This document shows, one piece after another, positions 17,905 to 26,296 of a stretch of DNA of 64,000 nucleotides. The notes under the pieces are model-generated. The model was not told the origin of the DNA. It made no database searches and worked only from the letters and a program-made list of their open reading frames with translations. Numbering within the stretch: position 1 is the first letter of the stretch; the number at the start of each line of letters is the position of its first letter. Source of the stretch: an uncultured Siphonobacter sp. (GTDB lineage Bacteria; Bacteroidota; Bacteroidia; Cytophagales; Spirosomataceae); NCBI GenBank assembly GCA_913775095.1, contig CAJYIW010000002.1, forward strand, positions 596,431-660,430. The letters are read 5' to 3'. The translations under genes and the position numbers were made by a program.

Positions 17905-18460
17905 TTCGAACGAATGGTTTGACGCAAACCCTTTCCATGGCTTAGGCTGAAAAGTAAGCAAGGGGTTATCGTCTGGATATAACTTTAAAATGCAGTTGTA
18001 AGTTGGAAAATTAACCACCGGAGCCAACCAATTCGTCGTCACTCCGAATGAACTTTTTTATAGTCGTGATTGGTTAAGTCTTATAAATCAGTGACTTGTC
18101 TGACTGTTATCCGGTTTCTGCTTTTCAAAAGCAGAGGCTAATTTCTTAAAGTTCTTCGAGAAAGCCTTAAAATATTTTCTTTGTTGAAACGTAACTATTC
18201 ACCCGGATAAGGATAAGCCTACGCCGAAGGGTCTTGAGGATGAGTTAGTTTTATTAAGAAAATTAGTCGAAATTGCATCATTATCCGATTTTGACTTAAC
18301 GCTTTTTAAGGCGTCTAATGAATGATTTCAGTGCTATCGTTCGTTACGTAGAAAAGTTGTCTGAAAAGCTTTCAGCATCGCTGAAAAATAATATCCATTT
18401 CCTAACCTTGACTACATGGAAACAGTCTCTGTATTGACAGATACTTCTGCATGTTTAACC
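17905..18460. other. Long intergenic region between acyltransferase and DPM1-like gene
   Basis: About 550 bases between divergent genes, without a supported coding sequence. A perfect 8-bp palindrome with a one-base centre (CTGCTTTTCAAAAGCAG) lies near 18119-18135. The last part is AT-rich with small hairpins. It should hold promoters for both directions, but I see no clear TAnnTTTG box. Confidence 0.5.
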
Positions 18461-19222
18461 ATGAACCATTCGAAAAACCGGATGGTGGTGATCCCAACGT
18501 ATAATGAAATTGAAAACATTGAAACGGTGGTTCGCCGGGTCATGAGTCTCGAGCCAGCGTTTGATCTTTTGATTGTAGACGATGGTTCACCCGATGGCAC
18601 GGCACTGAAAGTGCGGCAGTTACAGGACGAATTTGGTGACAACCGAATTCACCTGCTGGAAAGAAGAGGAAAGCTGGGTCTGGGAACGGCCTACATCGCG
18701 GGTTTCAAGTATGCGTTATCCAGTGGATACGAATACATTTTCGAAATGGACGCGGATTTATCCCACAATCCGGATGATCTGGTACGCCTCTGGCAAGCCT
18801 GTGCCGTGGAGGGGAACGACGTAGCCATTGGCTCCCGTTACATTCAGGGCGTAAACGTAGTGAACTGGCCCATGGGACGGGTATTAATGTCTTACTTCGC
18901 TGGCGTTTACGTTCGCTTCATTACCGGAATGCCCATCATGGACGCAACCGCCGGTTTCAAATGCTACCGTCGAACCGTACTGGAAACCATCAAACTCGAT
19001 AGTATCAAGTTCGTGGGATATGCCTTCCAGATCGAAATGAAGTTTACGTCCTGGAAATACGGTTTCAGGCTGAAGGAAGTCCCCATTATTTTCACGGACC
19101 GCACCAAAGGAACTTCCAAAATGTCCTCCAAGATCTTCAAGGAAGCCTTTCTGGGAGTCGTTCAGTTGAAGGTAGATAGCTTTTTCAAGCGTTACCACCG
19201 CGAAGTAATTCAATACAGATAA
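18461..19222 (+). CDS. Polyprenol monophosphomannose synthase-like GT2 glycosyltransferase
   Basis: A 253-residue GT2 enzyme resembling dolichol/polyprenol-phosphate mannose synthase (Dpm1/Ppm1 type, single domain without membrane helices). Motifs are VVIPTYNEIENIETVVRRV, LIVDDGSPDGT, the FEMDADLSHNP metal-binding motif, and SRYIQGVNVVNWP. The FTDRTKGTSKMS segment near the C-terminus is diagnostic. It charges polyprenyl phosphate with a sugar for later transfer on the outer face of the membrane. The ATG at 18461 is preferred; an ATG at 18416 is also in frame. It converges with another GT2 gene. Confidence 0.9.
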   Translation: MNHSKNRMVVIPTYNEIENIETVVRRVMSLEPAFDLLIVDDGSPDGTALKVRQLQDEFGDNRIHLLERRGKLGLGTAYIAGFKYALSSGYEYIFEMDADLSHNPDDLVRLWQACAVEGNDVAIGSRYIQGVNVVNWPMGRVLMSYFAGVYVRFITGMPIMDATAGFKCYRRTVLETIKLDSIKFVGYAFQIEMKFTSWKYGFRLKEVPIIFTDRTKGTSKMSSKIFKEAFLGVVQLKVDSFFKRYHREVIQYR

Positions 19223-19238
19223 AGAAAGACGAGTTCAT

Positions 19239-19280
19239 AAAAAAGGCGAGCTACTGGTATCAGTAGCTCGCCTTTTTTGT
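19239..19280. terminator. Bidirectional terminator between two GT2 genes
   Basis: Perfect 18-bp arms (19239-19256 and 19261-19278) around a 4-base loop. A6 and T6 tracts at the arm ends serve both strands. Confidence 0.9.
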
Positions 19281-19289
19281 AGCGTTCTG

Positions 19290-20030
19290 TTAATCCAGAA
19301 TTTTCCACTTGGTTAGGCCCCACTTCGACAGTCGGTAAAGCAGGGAAGTCCGTAGCACGCCTAACCCGTATTTGGAGCTGCGAATGAAGTTGATGGAAGA
19401 AGCTTCGTCAAAATATTTGGTAGGACAGGTAACCTCCGCAATTTCAAAGCCTTTCCAGAAAATCTGGGCGATCATTTCATTGTCGAAAACGAAATCATCA
19501 TTACACTTATCGAAGGGAACGGCTTCGAGTACCTCGCGTGAAAAAGCCCGGTAACCCGTGTGGTATTCCGAGAGTTTTTCGTTGAGCAGAACGTTCTGGG
19601 TAAAGGTTAAAAAGCGGTTCGCAATGTATTTGTACATGGGCATGCCCCCTTTCAGAGCTCCTTTTCCCAGAATGCGGGAGCCGAAAACCACAGGATAGAG
19701 TCCATTACCAATGATTGAAATCATCGCCGTCAATAACAGAGGCGTGTACTGATAATCGGGGTGAAGCATGATAACGATGTCTCCTCCCAGCTCCAGAGCT
19801 TTTTTATAGCAGGTCTTCTGATTGCCGCCGTAGCCTTTGTTGATATCATGCCGAATCACGTGCCGGATGCCCAGAGCCCGTGCCACTTCAACGGTATTAT
19901 CGGGGCTGTGGTCATCTACCAGCACCACTTCATCTACCAGATCGAAAGGAATTTCCCGGTACGTACGTTCGACGGTAAGGGCAGCCCGGTACGCGGGCAT
20001 GACAACGATTACTTTTTTATTGTTGTACAT
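19290..20030 (-). CDS. GT2 glycosyltransferase (DPM-like)
   Basis: A 246-residue GT2 enzyme. VVMPAYRAALTVERTYREIP and LVDDHSPDNTVEVA form the nucleotide-binding site, and MLHPDYQYTP replaces the usual DxD with HPDYQY, a feature of one branch of DPM-like enzymes. YHTGYRAFSREVLEAVPF and the C-terminal CPTKYFDEASSINFIRS block also fit that branch. It lacks membrane helices. It is convergent with the Dpm1-like gene and is read towards the other glycan genes. The donor and acceptor are unknown. Confidence 0.87.
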   Translation of the reverse strand: MYNNKKVIVVMPAYRAALTVERTYREIPFDLVDEVVLVDDHSPDNTVEVARALGIRHVIRHDINKGYGGNQKTCYKKALELGGDIVIMLHPDYQYTPLLLTAMISIIGNGLYPVVFGSRILGKGALKGGMPMYKYIANRFLTFTQNVLLNEKLSEYHTGYRAFSREVLEAVPFDKCNDDFVFDNEMIAQIFWKGFEIAEVTCPTKYFDEASSINFIRSSKYGLGVLRTSLLYRLSKWGLTKWKILD

Positions 20031-20349
20031 AAAGTGAAAAAGTCACTAATGACGGGGCTCAAACCAACGTTGAGAATAAGCAACAGGGGGTGGTAACACT
20101 AGTTTCAAACCTTGAAATTACATGGCAATTTCCGAAGAGCCTACATTTGCATTAGTTTATGACTGCTAAGTACTAACGCTAAAAAGTAGTTTACAAATGT
20201 AAGTTTCTGGTTATTAATAGGTTAATGCGTATTCTTGTCTTTTGGTATGGTCCGTGAAAACCGGATGAACTTCTGGTTAACTGCCAGGCAAGAAACAGGT
20301 GGGTCTTTTTACCCTTAACTTGAGAATGTTATTGTAGAAACACTCCTTC
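20031..20349. other. Divergent intergenic region with two inward-facing TACATTTG boxes
   Basis: About 320 bases. A TACATTTGC box on the plus strand at 20142-20150 and a TACATTTG box on the minus strand at 20194-20201 both match the Bacteroidota -7 consensus. They face each other, so the transcripts to the helicase (right) and the GT2 gene (left) would overlap. Neither has an obvious -33 element, so their promoter status is tentative. Confidence 0.35.
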
Positions 20350-23300
20350 ATGAATTCGTTCTGGTCAAAAAATAGCTTACGGATTTTTCAGAGACGGTTG
20401 GTTAACCTAAGTCCAAGAAACCGCTCTCTGGTTCTTTTATCCTTACCCAAAGAGCAATTTCTGGACATTTATGAACTGGATTTTTTGTTGAATGCTCCTT
20501 CATTTGAGATCATCAAAGGTTTGATGGCTGGCAAGAGCAATCAGTTGCTGTGCGAGGTTCTGGACCCGCGTTATCAGAAAGTAAATGAAGTTTCCCGACG
20601 CCTGAAACTGATTGCCCGCACTGCTTCGTTCATCGAAGCCGAACGCGGCACGGAAGATTTATACCTGGGCTGGCCACTGGTGCAGGGGAAATTTGCCGAT
20701 GGTACCGTCGTACGGGCTCCCTTGCTCTTCTGGCCGGTAGGTTTGCGGATTAACCCGCATAACCAGTGGGTACTGGATCGCCGGGATGAGCCGTTGGTGC
20801 TGAATCGATCCCTGCTGATGGCCTATGTTCACTTCAATGGCCTGAAACTACCCGAAGAGCTGTTTGAAAAGGATTTTGAAGACTTTTCGAAAGAAGCCCT
20901 TGCATTTCGCACGGAGCTGTACGAGTGGCTGAAAACGACGCCGCTGAAGCTGAACTATAACTCAGATTTATTTGAAGATCAGCTTCAGTTCTTTCCAAAA
21001 CTACTGAAAAGCGATCTGGATCGAACCGAACAGGCGGGTGAAATACGATTGCTACCCCACGCCGTACTGGGCATTTTTCCACAGGCGGGGTCCTACCTCG
21101 TTCGTGATTACGACCACCTGCTTCAGCAAATGGAGGCGGCCGATTTTACCCCTTTTCAGGCAGCCGTGAGTGATAAGAAAATACGGGAAGCTGATATTCT
21201 GACGCCTTTTCCGATGGATGCTTCGCAGGAGGCCGCCTTTCGCCGGGTGAAAAAGGGAGAATCGCTGGTGGTGCAGGGTCCTCCGGGGACGGGAAAATCC
21301 CAGCTCATCTGTAACCTCATCGCTGATTTTACAGCTCAGGGCAAGCGGGTGTTGGTCGTAAGTCAGAAACGGGCGGCTCTGGATACCGTATATGACCGTT
21401 TGTCGCGGGTAAACTGGCAGGATTTTGCGGCTAACCTGCACGATTTTCAGCACGACCGGAAAAGTTTATACACTCAGATCAATAACCAGATTGATCAAAT
21501 TGAAGAATATAAGCGACTGAACACTAGTCTGGATGCTATTTTACTGGAGCGGGAGTTTACCCAGCAGGCCCATCAAATTGATCGTATTCAGCAGGAGCTG
21601 GACGAGTTCAAAAAGGCCCTGTTCGATGATAGTGATTGCGGCCTTTCGCCCAAAGAACTTTACCTGACTTCAGACCCGGAAAAGCCACGAATTGAACTTC
21701 AGGATCTATACGCATCGTTCCATTTTCATACCCTCGAAGAAACCACGCAGAAGCTAAAGCGTTACGAAAGTTATGAGGCCCGACTGGGACAAAACCATCC
21801 CTGGCAGAATCGAAAGAATTTCCGGTTGTTCAGTTTTCAGGATGTCCCCGCTATCAGAGCAGCCGTACTGGAAATTCCGGACGTAATTCAGCAGATTACT
21901 CAAACTCTTCAGTCCTTATTCGGACGAAAGGTAAGCTGGCCGGAAGTGCTGAGTTTGCAAACTCAGGAAGAAGACTTGCGGGTGCTGGCCGAAGCAATGA
22001 CGTCAGAACGGGAAATCTGGGTTCGTCGCCTGCATGTTCGACAAATTACTGACTGGAAGAACTGGCCTGCCAGGCTCCAGATTGAACAATTGAATGAGGC
22101 TGGACTGGCGGGCGAAAACCTGAGAAGTTCCGAGTTGAGGCCGCTTCTGGAAAAAGTAGAAAAAGCCATGGAGGCCCGGTCTTCGCTATGGAAGTGGCTG
22201 CTCTTCTCCGAAAAAGAAAGCCTCAAAAAGCAGACCGAAAAATACGGATTAACCCTGGATTTGTCTGATTTGCAGAAGTTCAGGCAATTACTTCTGAATC
22301 GTCTGGAGGCGGAATGGCTCATGGAACAGTGGGCGGAGCCTTTAGCCATTCAGGTAAAAACCGAGGCATGGGAAGAAACGCGACAGAACTGGGAGAAGGT
22401 TACCGGGCAGGTCGCCGGAGCATCCGCTTCATACGAGCGAATCCGGCAGTCGCAGTCGCTGATTGCAGAGCTGTACCGCTTTCACTCCGAAACGAATCAT
22501 CACGGGTTTGCCGATAAAATCACGCAGATACTCCAACAGCTGAGTTACCTGCAACAGAAACAGGAAAGCTGGGAAAAATACCTGACTTCTTCACAAATTG
22601 AGTGGATTAGCCAGGCTTTTCCCCCGCAAATTCAATCTCTTCTCAACTCCTTATCCTCTGATTTTGAGTTACTACAGGAGTTTGATTCTTTGCAGGAGCA
22701 ACTAACCGAACCCGAAAAGGAAATTATTAAACGAAGGACAGCACCAGAGGTACTGGATACCTTTATCAATTCCCTGAAACTTTGCTGGCTTGAACATCTG
22801 GAGCTAAAGTATCCCCTCCTGCGAAGCGTATCCGGCATGAAAATGCAGCAAATGGAGGAAGATTTGCAGCAGGCCGTACAGCGAAAACAGGAACTCGCCG
22901 GAGAAATTGGCCGGAAACAGTTACGCGAGCAAACGTATCAATCGCTCGAAATGAATCGGCTGGGAAATGTCACGACGTACCGTGACTTAAAACACCAGGT
23001 CACTAAAAAACGTATGATCTGGCCCGTGCGTCAGGTTTTGGGAAGTTTTACGGAGGAAATATTTACGCTGGTTCCCTGTTGGCTGGCTTCGCCTGAAACG
23101 GTTTCGGCCGTATTCCCCTTAACTCAGGAGCCTCTTTTTGATCTCGTTATTTTCGATGAGGCTTCCCAGTGCTTTGCCGAGCAGGGCTTACCTGCCATGT
23201 TCCGGGGGAAGCAGGTTGTGATTGCCGGAGATAGCCGGCAATTACAACCGTCTGATTTATACCGGGTTCGGTTTGAAGAAGAGACGGACGATATCCCCGA

Positions 23301-24243
23301 ACTGGAAGTAACCAGCCTGCTGGATTTAATGGCTCGTTACCTGCCGCAGGTACTGTTGCATGGCCATTACCGGAGTCGTTCGCTCGATTTGATTGAGTTT
23401 TCCAATCAGCATTTTTACGAAAATCGATTGCAGCTGTTACCCGATTTTCAGGAAATGAACCGGAATGAAGGAGCCATTCATTACCTCAAGGTAGAAGGGG
23501 AGTGGAAAGAGCAGAAAAATAAGGCGGAAGCGGATGCTATCGTTACGCTGCTCGAGACCCTAAGGCAACAGGAGCCGGAGCTTTCGGTAGGAATTGTCAC
23601 GTTCAATGCCCCGCAACAGCGTTTGCTGGAAGATAAACTGGAGGTTACTTCGGATAAAGCCGAACCTCTGTTTATTAAAAATCTTGAAAACGTACAGGGC
23701 GACGAACGGGACATTATTATTTTTTCGATTGGATACGCTCCTAATGAACAGGGAAAAGTATCGGCTCAGTTTGGTTCGCTGAATCAGGCCGGAGGGGAGA
23801 ATCGCCTGAACGTAGCCATTACCCGGGCCCGACAGCGAATTTACGTAGTAACCAGTCTGTGGCCGGAGCAATTGAAAGTAGAAGAGGCCCTTAATGAAGG
23901 ACCACGTCTCCTGAAAGCGTACTTAACCTTTGCCCGGAAGGTTTCTTCTGGAGAGTACCTCCCTAAACCGGTAGTGACAAGAGAATTTAAATCAAATCAG
24001 TTACTGAAGGACCAGCTCGAAGAGACGCATCCGTCCTGGATGAAAGAATTACCCTTTGCCGATCTGGTCAGGAAAGAGGAAAACGTCTATAAAGGGCTGA
24101 TTCTGACTGACGATGATCTGTATTACCAGAGTTTAAGTTCGAAAGAAGCCCACGCTTATTTTCCGATGAGTCTGCAAAGAAAGGGCTGGCCTTATCAGCG
24201 AATCTGGAGCCGGCAGTGGTGGAAAAACCGCACGGTCGAATAA
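20350..24243 (+). CDS. DUF4011-type superfamily 1 DNA/RNA helicase with degenerate C-terminal nuclease-like module
   Basis: A 1297-residue protein. The N-terminal RLVNLSPRNRSLVL motif (about residues 17-30) matches the DUF4011 region found in large bacterial SF1 helicases. Helicase motifs follow: Walker A GPPGTGKSQL near residue 310, a long helical insertion (about residues 380-900), Walker B FDEASQC, motif III AGDSRQLQPSD, motif IV HYRSRS, motif V VQGDERDIIIFS and motif VI NVAITRARQR. The C-terminus ends RKGWPYQRIWSRQWW, the closing signature of the Vsr/REase-like module of such helicases. The preceding segment lacks clear PD-(D/E)xK residues, so nuclease activity may be lost. It is monogenic. 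A role in DNA transactions or phage defence is possible but inferred. Confidence 0.8.
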   Translation: MNSFWSKNSLRIFQRRLVNLSPRNRSLVLLSLPKEQFLDIYELDFLLNAPSFEIIKGLMAGKSNQLLCEVLDPRYQKVNEVSRRLKLIARTASFIEAERGTEDLYLGWPLVQGKFADGTVVRAPLLFWPVGLRINPHNQWVLDRRDEPLVLNRSLLMAYVHFNGLKLPEELFEKDFEDFSKEALAFRTELYEWLKTTPLKLNYNSDLFEDQLQFFPKLLKSDLDRTEQAGEIRLLPHAVLGIFPQAGSYLVRDYDHLLQQMEAADFTPFQAAVSDKKIREADILTPFPMDASQEAAFRRVKKGESLVVQGPPGTGKSQLICNLIADFTAQGKRVLVVSQKRAALDTVYDRLSRVNWQDFAANLHDFQHDRKSLYTQINNQIDQIEEYKRLNTSLDAILLEREFTQQAHQIDRIQQELDEFKKALFDDSDCGLSPKELYLTSDPEKPRIELQDLYASFHFHTLEETTQKLKRYESYEARLGQNHPWQNRKNFRLFSFQDVPAIRAAVLEIPDVIQQITQTLQSLFGRKVSWPEVLSLQTQEEDLRVLAEAMTSEREIWVRRLHVRQITDWKNWPARLQIEQLNEAGLAGENLRSSELRPLLEKVEKAMEARSSLWKWLLFSEKESLKKQTEKYGLTLDLSDLQKFRQLLLNRLEAEWLMEQWAEPLAIQVKTEAWEETRQNWEKVTGQVAGASASYERIRQSQSLIAELYRFHSETNHHGFADKITQILQQLSYLQQKQESWEKYLTSSQIEWISQAFPPQIQSLLNSLSSDFELLQEFDSLQEQLTEPEKEIIKRRTAPEVLDTFINSLKLCWLEHLELKYPLLRSVSGMKMQQMEEDLQQAVQRKQELAGEIGRKQLREQTYQSLEMNRLGNVTTYRDLKHQVTKKRMIWPVRQVLGSFTEEIFTLVPCWLASPETVSAVFPLTQEPLFDLVIFDEASQCFAEQGLPAMFRGKQVVIAGDSRQLQPSDLYRVRFEEETDDIPELEVTSLLDLMARYLPQVLLHGHYRSRSLDLIEFSNQHFYENRLQLLPDFQEMNRNEGAIHYLKVEGEWKEQKNKAEADAIVTLLETLRQQEPELSVGIVTFNAPQQRLLEDKLEVTSDKAEPLFIKNLENVQGDERDIIIFSIGYAPNEQGKVSAQFGSLNQAGGENRLNVAITRARQRIYVVTSLWPEQLKVEEALNEGPRLLKAYLTFARKVSSGEYLPKPVVTREFKSNQLLKDQLEETHPSWMKELPFADLVRKEENVYKGLILTDDDLYYQSLSSKEAHAYFPMSLQRKGWPYQRIWSRQWWKNRTVE

Positions 24244-24244
24244 T

Positions 24245-24276
24245 CAAAAGAGCACGCTTGGGGGCGTGCTCTTTTG
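24245..24276. terminator. Bidirectional terminator between helicase and nuoC1
   Basis: A 13-bp perfect stem (CAAAAGAGCACGC at 24245-24257 with 24264-24276) bears A and T tracts on either side and separates convergent genes. Confidence 0.85.
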
Positions 24277-24288
24277 GTAAATAGTTAA

Positions 24289-24783
24289 TTAAGCTTCGGA
24301 TCTGACCGTAATGCCGTGATACCGTTCCTGTTCCCGGTAATCTTTCCGGAGCGGATGGCCTTCCCAGTCTTCGGGCAGCAGAATCCGGCGTAAGTCCGGG
24401 TGACCTTCAAAGTGAATACCCATCAGATCATAGGCTTCACGTTCGTGCCAGTTGGCCGTCCGCCAGATTTCGCTGACGCTGTGAACCACCGGCAGATTGC
24501 CTTCCTGACGGGGCAGTTTTACTTTCAGGCAAATGGCATGTTCGTAGGGAATGGAAAACAAATTATACGCTACTTCAAACGTATCTGTTCCATTGTCGAG
24601 TGCCGTCAGGCAGGATAACGAATCGAAATACGTTCGTTCATCATTCCGCAGAAACTCACAAATAGATACCAGGGATTCGGGGCGTACCGTTAGGTTAGGC
24701 ATGAGTACCAACTCTTCTTCGCCAACCAAAGCTTCCGTCCCGAACTCATGCGTAAGCAGGGATTTTAGTTCGGAGAAAGTCAT
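24289..24783 (-). CDS. nuoC: NADH-quinone oxidoreductase subunit C (second copy)
   Basis: A 164-residue NuoC (30-kDa subunit) of the complex I peripheral arm. The hallmark region is [27 protein letters not shown], followed by GHPLRKDY. It overlaps nuoB by four bases (ATGA) and is the last gene of a compact DUF4296-nuoA-nuoB-nuoC operon; no nuoD follows, only a terminator. It differs markedly from the nuoC of the main operon (54863-55363), so it is not a recent duplication. It could supply an alternative complex I or a related oxidoreductase. Confidence 0.93.
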   Translation of the reverse strand: MTFSELKSLLTHEFGTEALVGEEELVLMPNLTVRPESLVSICEFLRNDERTYFDSLSCLTALDNGTDTFEVAYNLFSIPYEHAICLKVKLPRQEGNLPVVHSVSEIWRTANWHEREAYDLMGIHFEGHPDLRRILLPEDWEGHPLRKDYREQERYHGITVRSEA

Positions 24784-25322
24784 GCTACTGTTGGTTTTTC
24801 AAATGTTTCAATGAGGGATAACGCAGCTGTAGGTTCCTGCACACTTTCGCCTCTGATTTTGTCCTGTAGTTTCATAATGGCTCCAATCAGGGCTTCGGGG
24901 CGTGGAGGACATCCGGGTACGTATACATCCACGGGAATGATGCGGTCAACGCCTTTCACCACGTGGTAACCGTGCTCCCAGTAGGGGCCACCGCAGTTCG
25001 AACAGCTGCCCATCGAGATAACATAACGAGGTTCAGCCATTTGTTCGTATAAGCGGCGAATCCGGTCGGCCATTTTAAAAGTAACGGTTCCGGAAACAAT
25101 CATTACATCCGATTGACGGGGGGAAGGGCGGGGGAATATCCCAAACCGTTCCAGGTCATAACTTGAGGCAAAAGTTTGCATCATTTCAATCGCACAGCAG
25201 GCCAGACCAAACCCCATCGGCCAGAGTGAATTCAGGCGGGCCCAGTTCAGCAAATCTTCCGCTGTGGTAAGAATGAGGCCACCTTCGCCGGTTTTGAATC
25301 GGCTATCGAGAAAACTTTTCAT
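24780..25322 (-). CDS. nuoB: NADH-quinone oxidoreductase subunit B (second copy)
   Basis: A 180-residue NuoB (PSST subunit), which holds iron-sulfur cluster N2 next to the quinone site. The four cluster ligands are present: the Cys-Cys pair in [10 protein letters not shown], the Cys in MGSCSNCGG and the Cys in [11 protein letters not shown]. The extra Cys in SNC and the [12 protein letters not shown] segment distinguish it from the main-operon copy, which has GACASSGG and [11 protein letters not shown]. Start and stop overlap its neighbours by four bases each, so translation is coupled. It appears functional. Confidence 0.95.
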   Translation of the reverse strand: MKSFLDSRFKTGEGGLILTTAEDLLNWARLNSLWPMGFGLACCAIEMMQTFASSYDLERFGIFPRPSPRQSDVMIVSGTVTFKMADRIRRLYEQMAEPRYVISMGSCSNCGGPYWEHGYHVVKGVDRIIPVDVYVPGCPPRPEALIGAIMKLQDKIRGESVQEPTAALSLIETFEKPTVA

Positions 25323-25783
25323 TGATACTTTTTATTTACTTTTCCGTAAAGATCCATGGGGACTTTGGACTGGAGATCAGTAGTTCTGGCCTGCGGGCGT
25401 ACCCAATCGAGGTGTCCCTTTCGCCAGGCATAAGCCAGCCCCAGGGCAAGAATTCCGACAAAAACAAACATCTCCGTTAAGGCAAACACGCCCCAGCGTC
25501 CATTCGTTTCCTGAATCAGAGATTCCTGACCAAATACGGTAGCCCAGGGAAACAGAAAGACTAACTCAACGTCAAAAAGTAAAAAGATCAGGGCGACAAT
25601 ATAGAAGCGAATATTAAACTGAATGTTAGCGTTTCCTTCGGGTTCTTCCCCCGATTCATAAGTGCTCAGTTTTTCAGGATTCGGACGATCAGGACGAATC
25701 AGACGGGCAATGCCCAGCATCACCACCAGAAACAGGACACCCGTTATAAAGAACAGGAGAATAGAGCCAAAATCAGTAATCAT
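25319..25783 (-). CDS. nuoA: NADH-quinone oxidoreductase subunit A (second copy)
   Basis: A 154-residue NuoA with three membrane helices (about residues 7-27, 62-82 and 96-117). The conserved [20 protein letters not shown] and [17 protein letters not shown] segments carry the acidic residues of the quinone-chamber loop and helix 2. A longer C-terminal tail (about 35 residues after helix 3) distinguishes it from the main-operon NuoA. Here the loop has YESGEEP instead of the Cys-containing WECGIPVYG of the other copy. First Nuo gene of the small operon, overlapping nuoB. Confidence 0.93.
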   Translation of the reverse strand: MITDFGSILLFFITGVLFLVVMLGIARLIRPDRPNPEKLSTYESGEEPEGNANIQFNIRFYIVALIFLLFDVELVFLFPWATVFGQESLIQETNGRWGVFALTEMFVFVGILALGLAYAWRKGHLDWVRPQARTTDLQSKVPMDLYGKVNKKYQ

Positions 25784-25801
25784 AACCAGTGAGAATTCAG
25801 A

Positions 25802-26209
25802 TTATCGAACGTTCGCTTTCGCGGTGTCGGCGGGAGTACGAGCGGACTTGCTGGAATCCGCACGGGCTGTTTTTTTCTCCCGATCTTCCAGTGCTGTCAG
25901 GCTATCCACCACTCCCTGATAAATATCCTTGAATTTATCCGGCTGAGCAATGTAATAGCGGTAACTAGCCCGGTACGTGCCCGTATCGGACTGATATTTC
26001 TTCAGGATTTCGTTTTCTAAAACCTGATAGGCTACCACAGAGGAATCCTGCGAACCCAGGCGTAAGCGTATGATTCGTTGTTCTGCCAGGTGTACATCTT
26101 TGAGAATCTGTACCATTTTTTCCTGTGGAATGAGGTTCTCCGGTGGAGAGGGAGCATTCGAACAGGCCATGAGCAGAGCCAATAAAGGGAGAAGTCTACG
26201 CGTTTTCAT
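25802..26209 (-). CDS. DUF4296 lipoprotein
   Basis: A 135-residue lipoprotein with a basic start, hydrophobic core and lipobox LMAC near residue 15. The LIPQEKMVQILKDVHLAEQRI segment is the signature of DUF4296, a Bacteroidota-specific family of unknown role. The C-terminus is charged and probably helical. It lies 18 bases upstream of the second nuoA on the same strand and is probably co-transcribed; whether it takes part in the complex is unknown. Confidence 0.85.
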   Translation of the reverse strand: MKTRRLLPLLALLMACSNAPSPPENLIPQEKMVQILKDVHLAEQRIIRLRLGSQDSSVVAYQVLENEILKKYQSDTGTYRASYRYYIAQPDKFKDIYQGVVDSLTALEDREKKTARADSSKSARTPADTAKANVR

Positions 26210-26223
26210 GTTTAATAGTTGGG

Positions 26224-26252
26224 TAAAGTTAGGTAGTTTTGGCGGAAGGCAA
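26224..26252 (-). promoter_or_regulatory. Candidate promoter of the DUF4296-nuoABC operon
   Basis: On the minus strand TTG (26252-26250) is followed after 18 bases by TAACTTTA (26231-26224), one base off the TAnnTTTG consensus, about 15 bases before the lipoprotein start. It overlaps a plus-strand box for the divergent DUF58 gene. Confidence 0.4.
26234..26241 (+). promoter_or_regulatory. Candidate -7 element for the DUF58 gene (TAGTTTTG)
   Basis: An exact TAnnTTTG match about 55 bases before the ATG at 26297. No good upstream TTG at the usual distance. Confidence 0.4.
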
Positions 26253-26296
26253 GGGCTTTAGCCCTGGCAATCCGGTTTATTTACCAAAAAATCAGT

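Noticed and set aside
20350..24243. Multi-gene phage-defence island around the DUF4011 helicase
   Set aside because: The gene is flanked by a glycosyltransferase and nuo genes, with no methylase, nuclease or other defence gene nearby; only a single-gene role could be argued.
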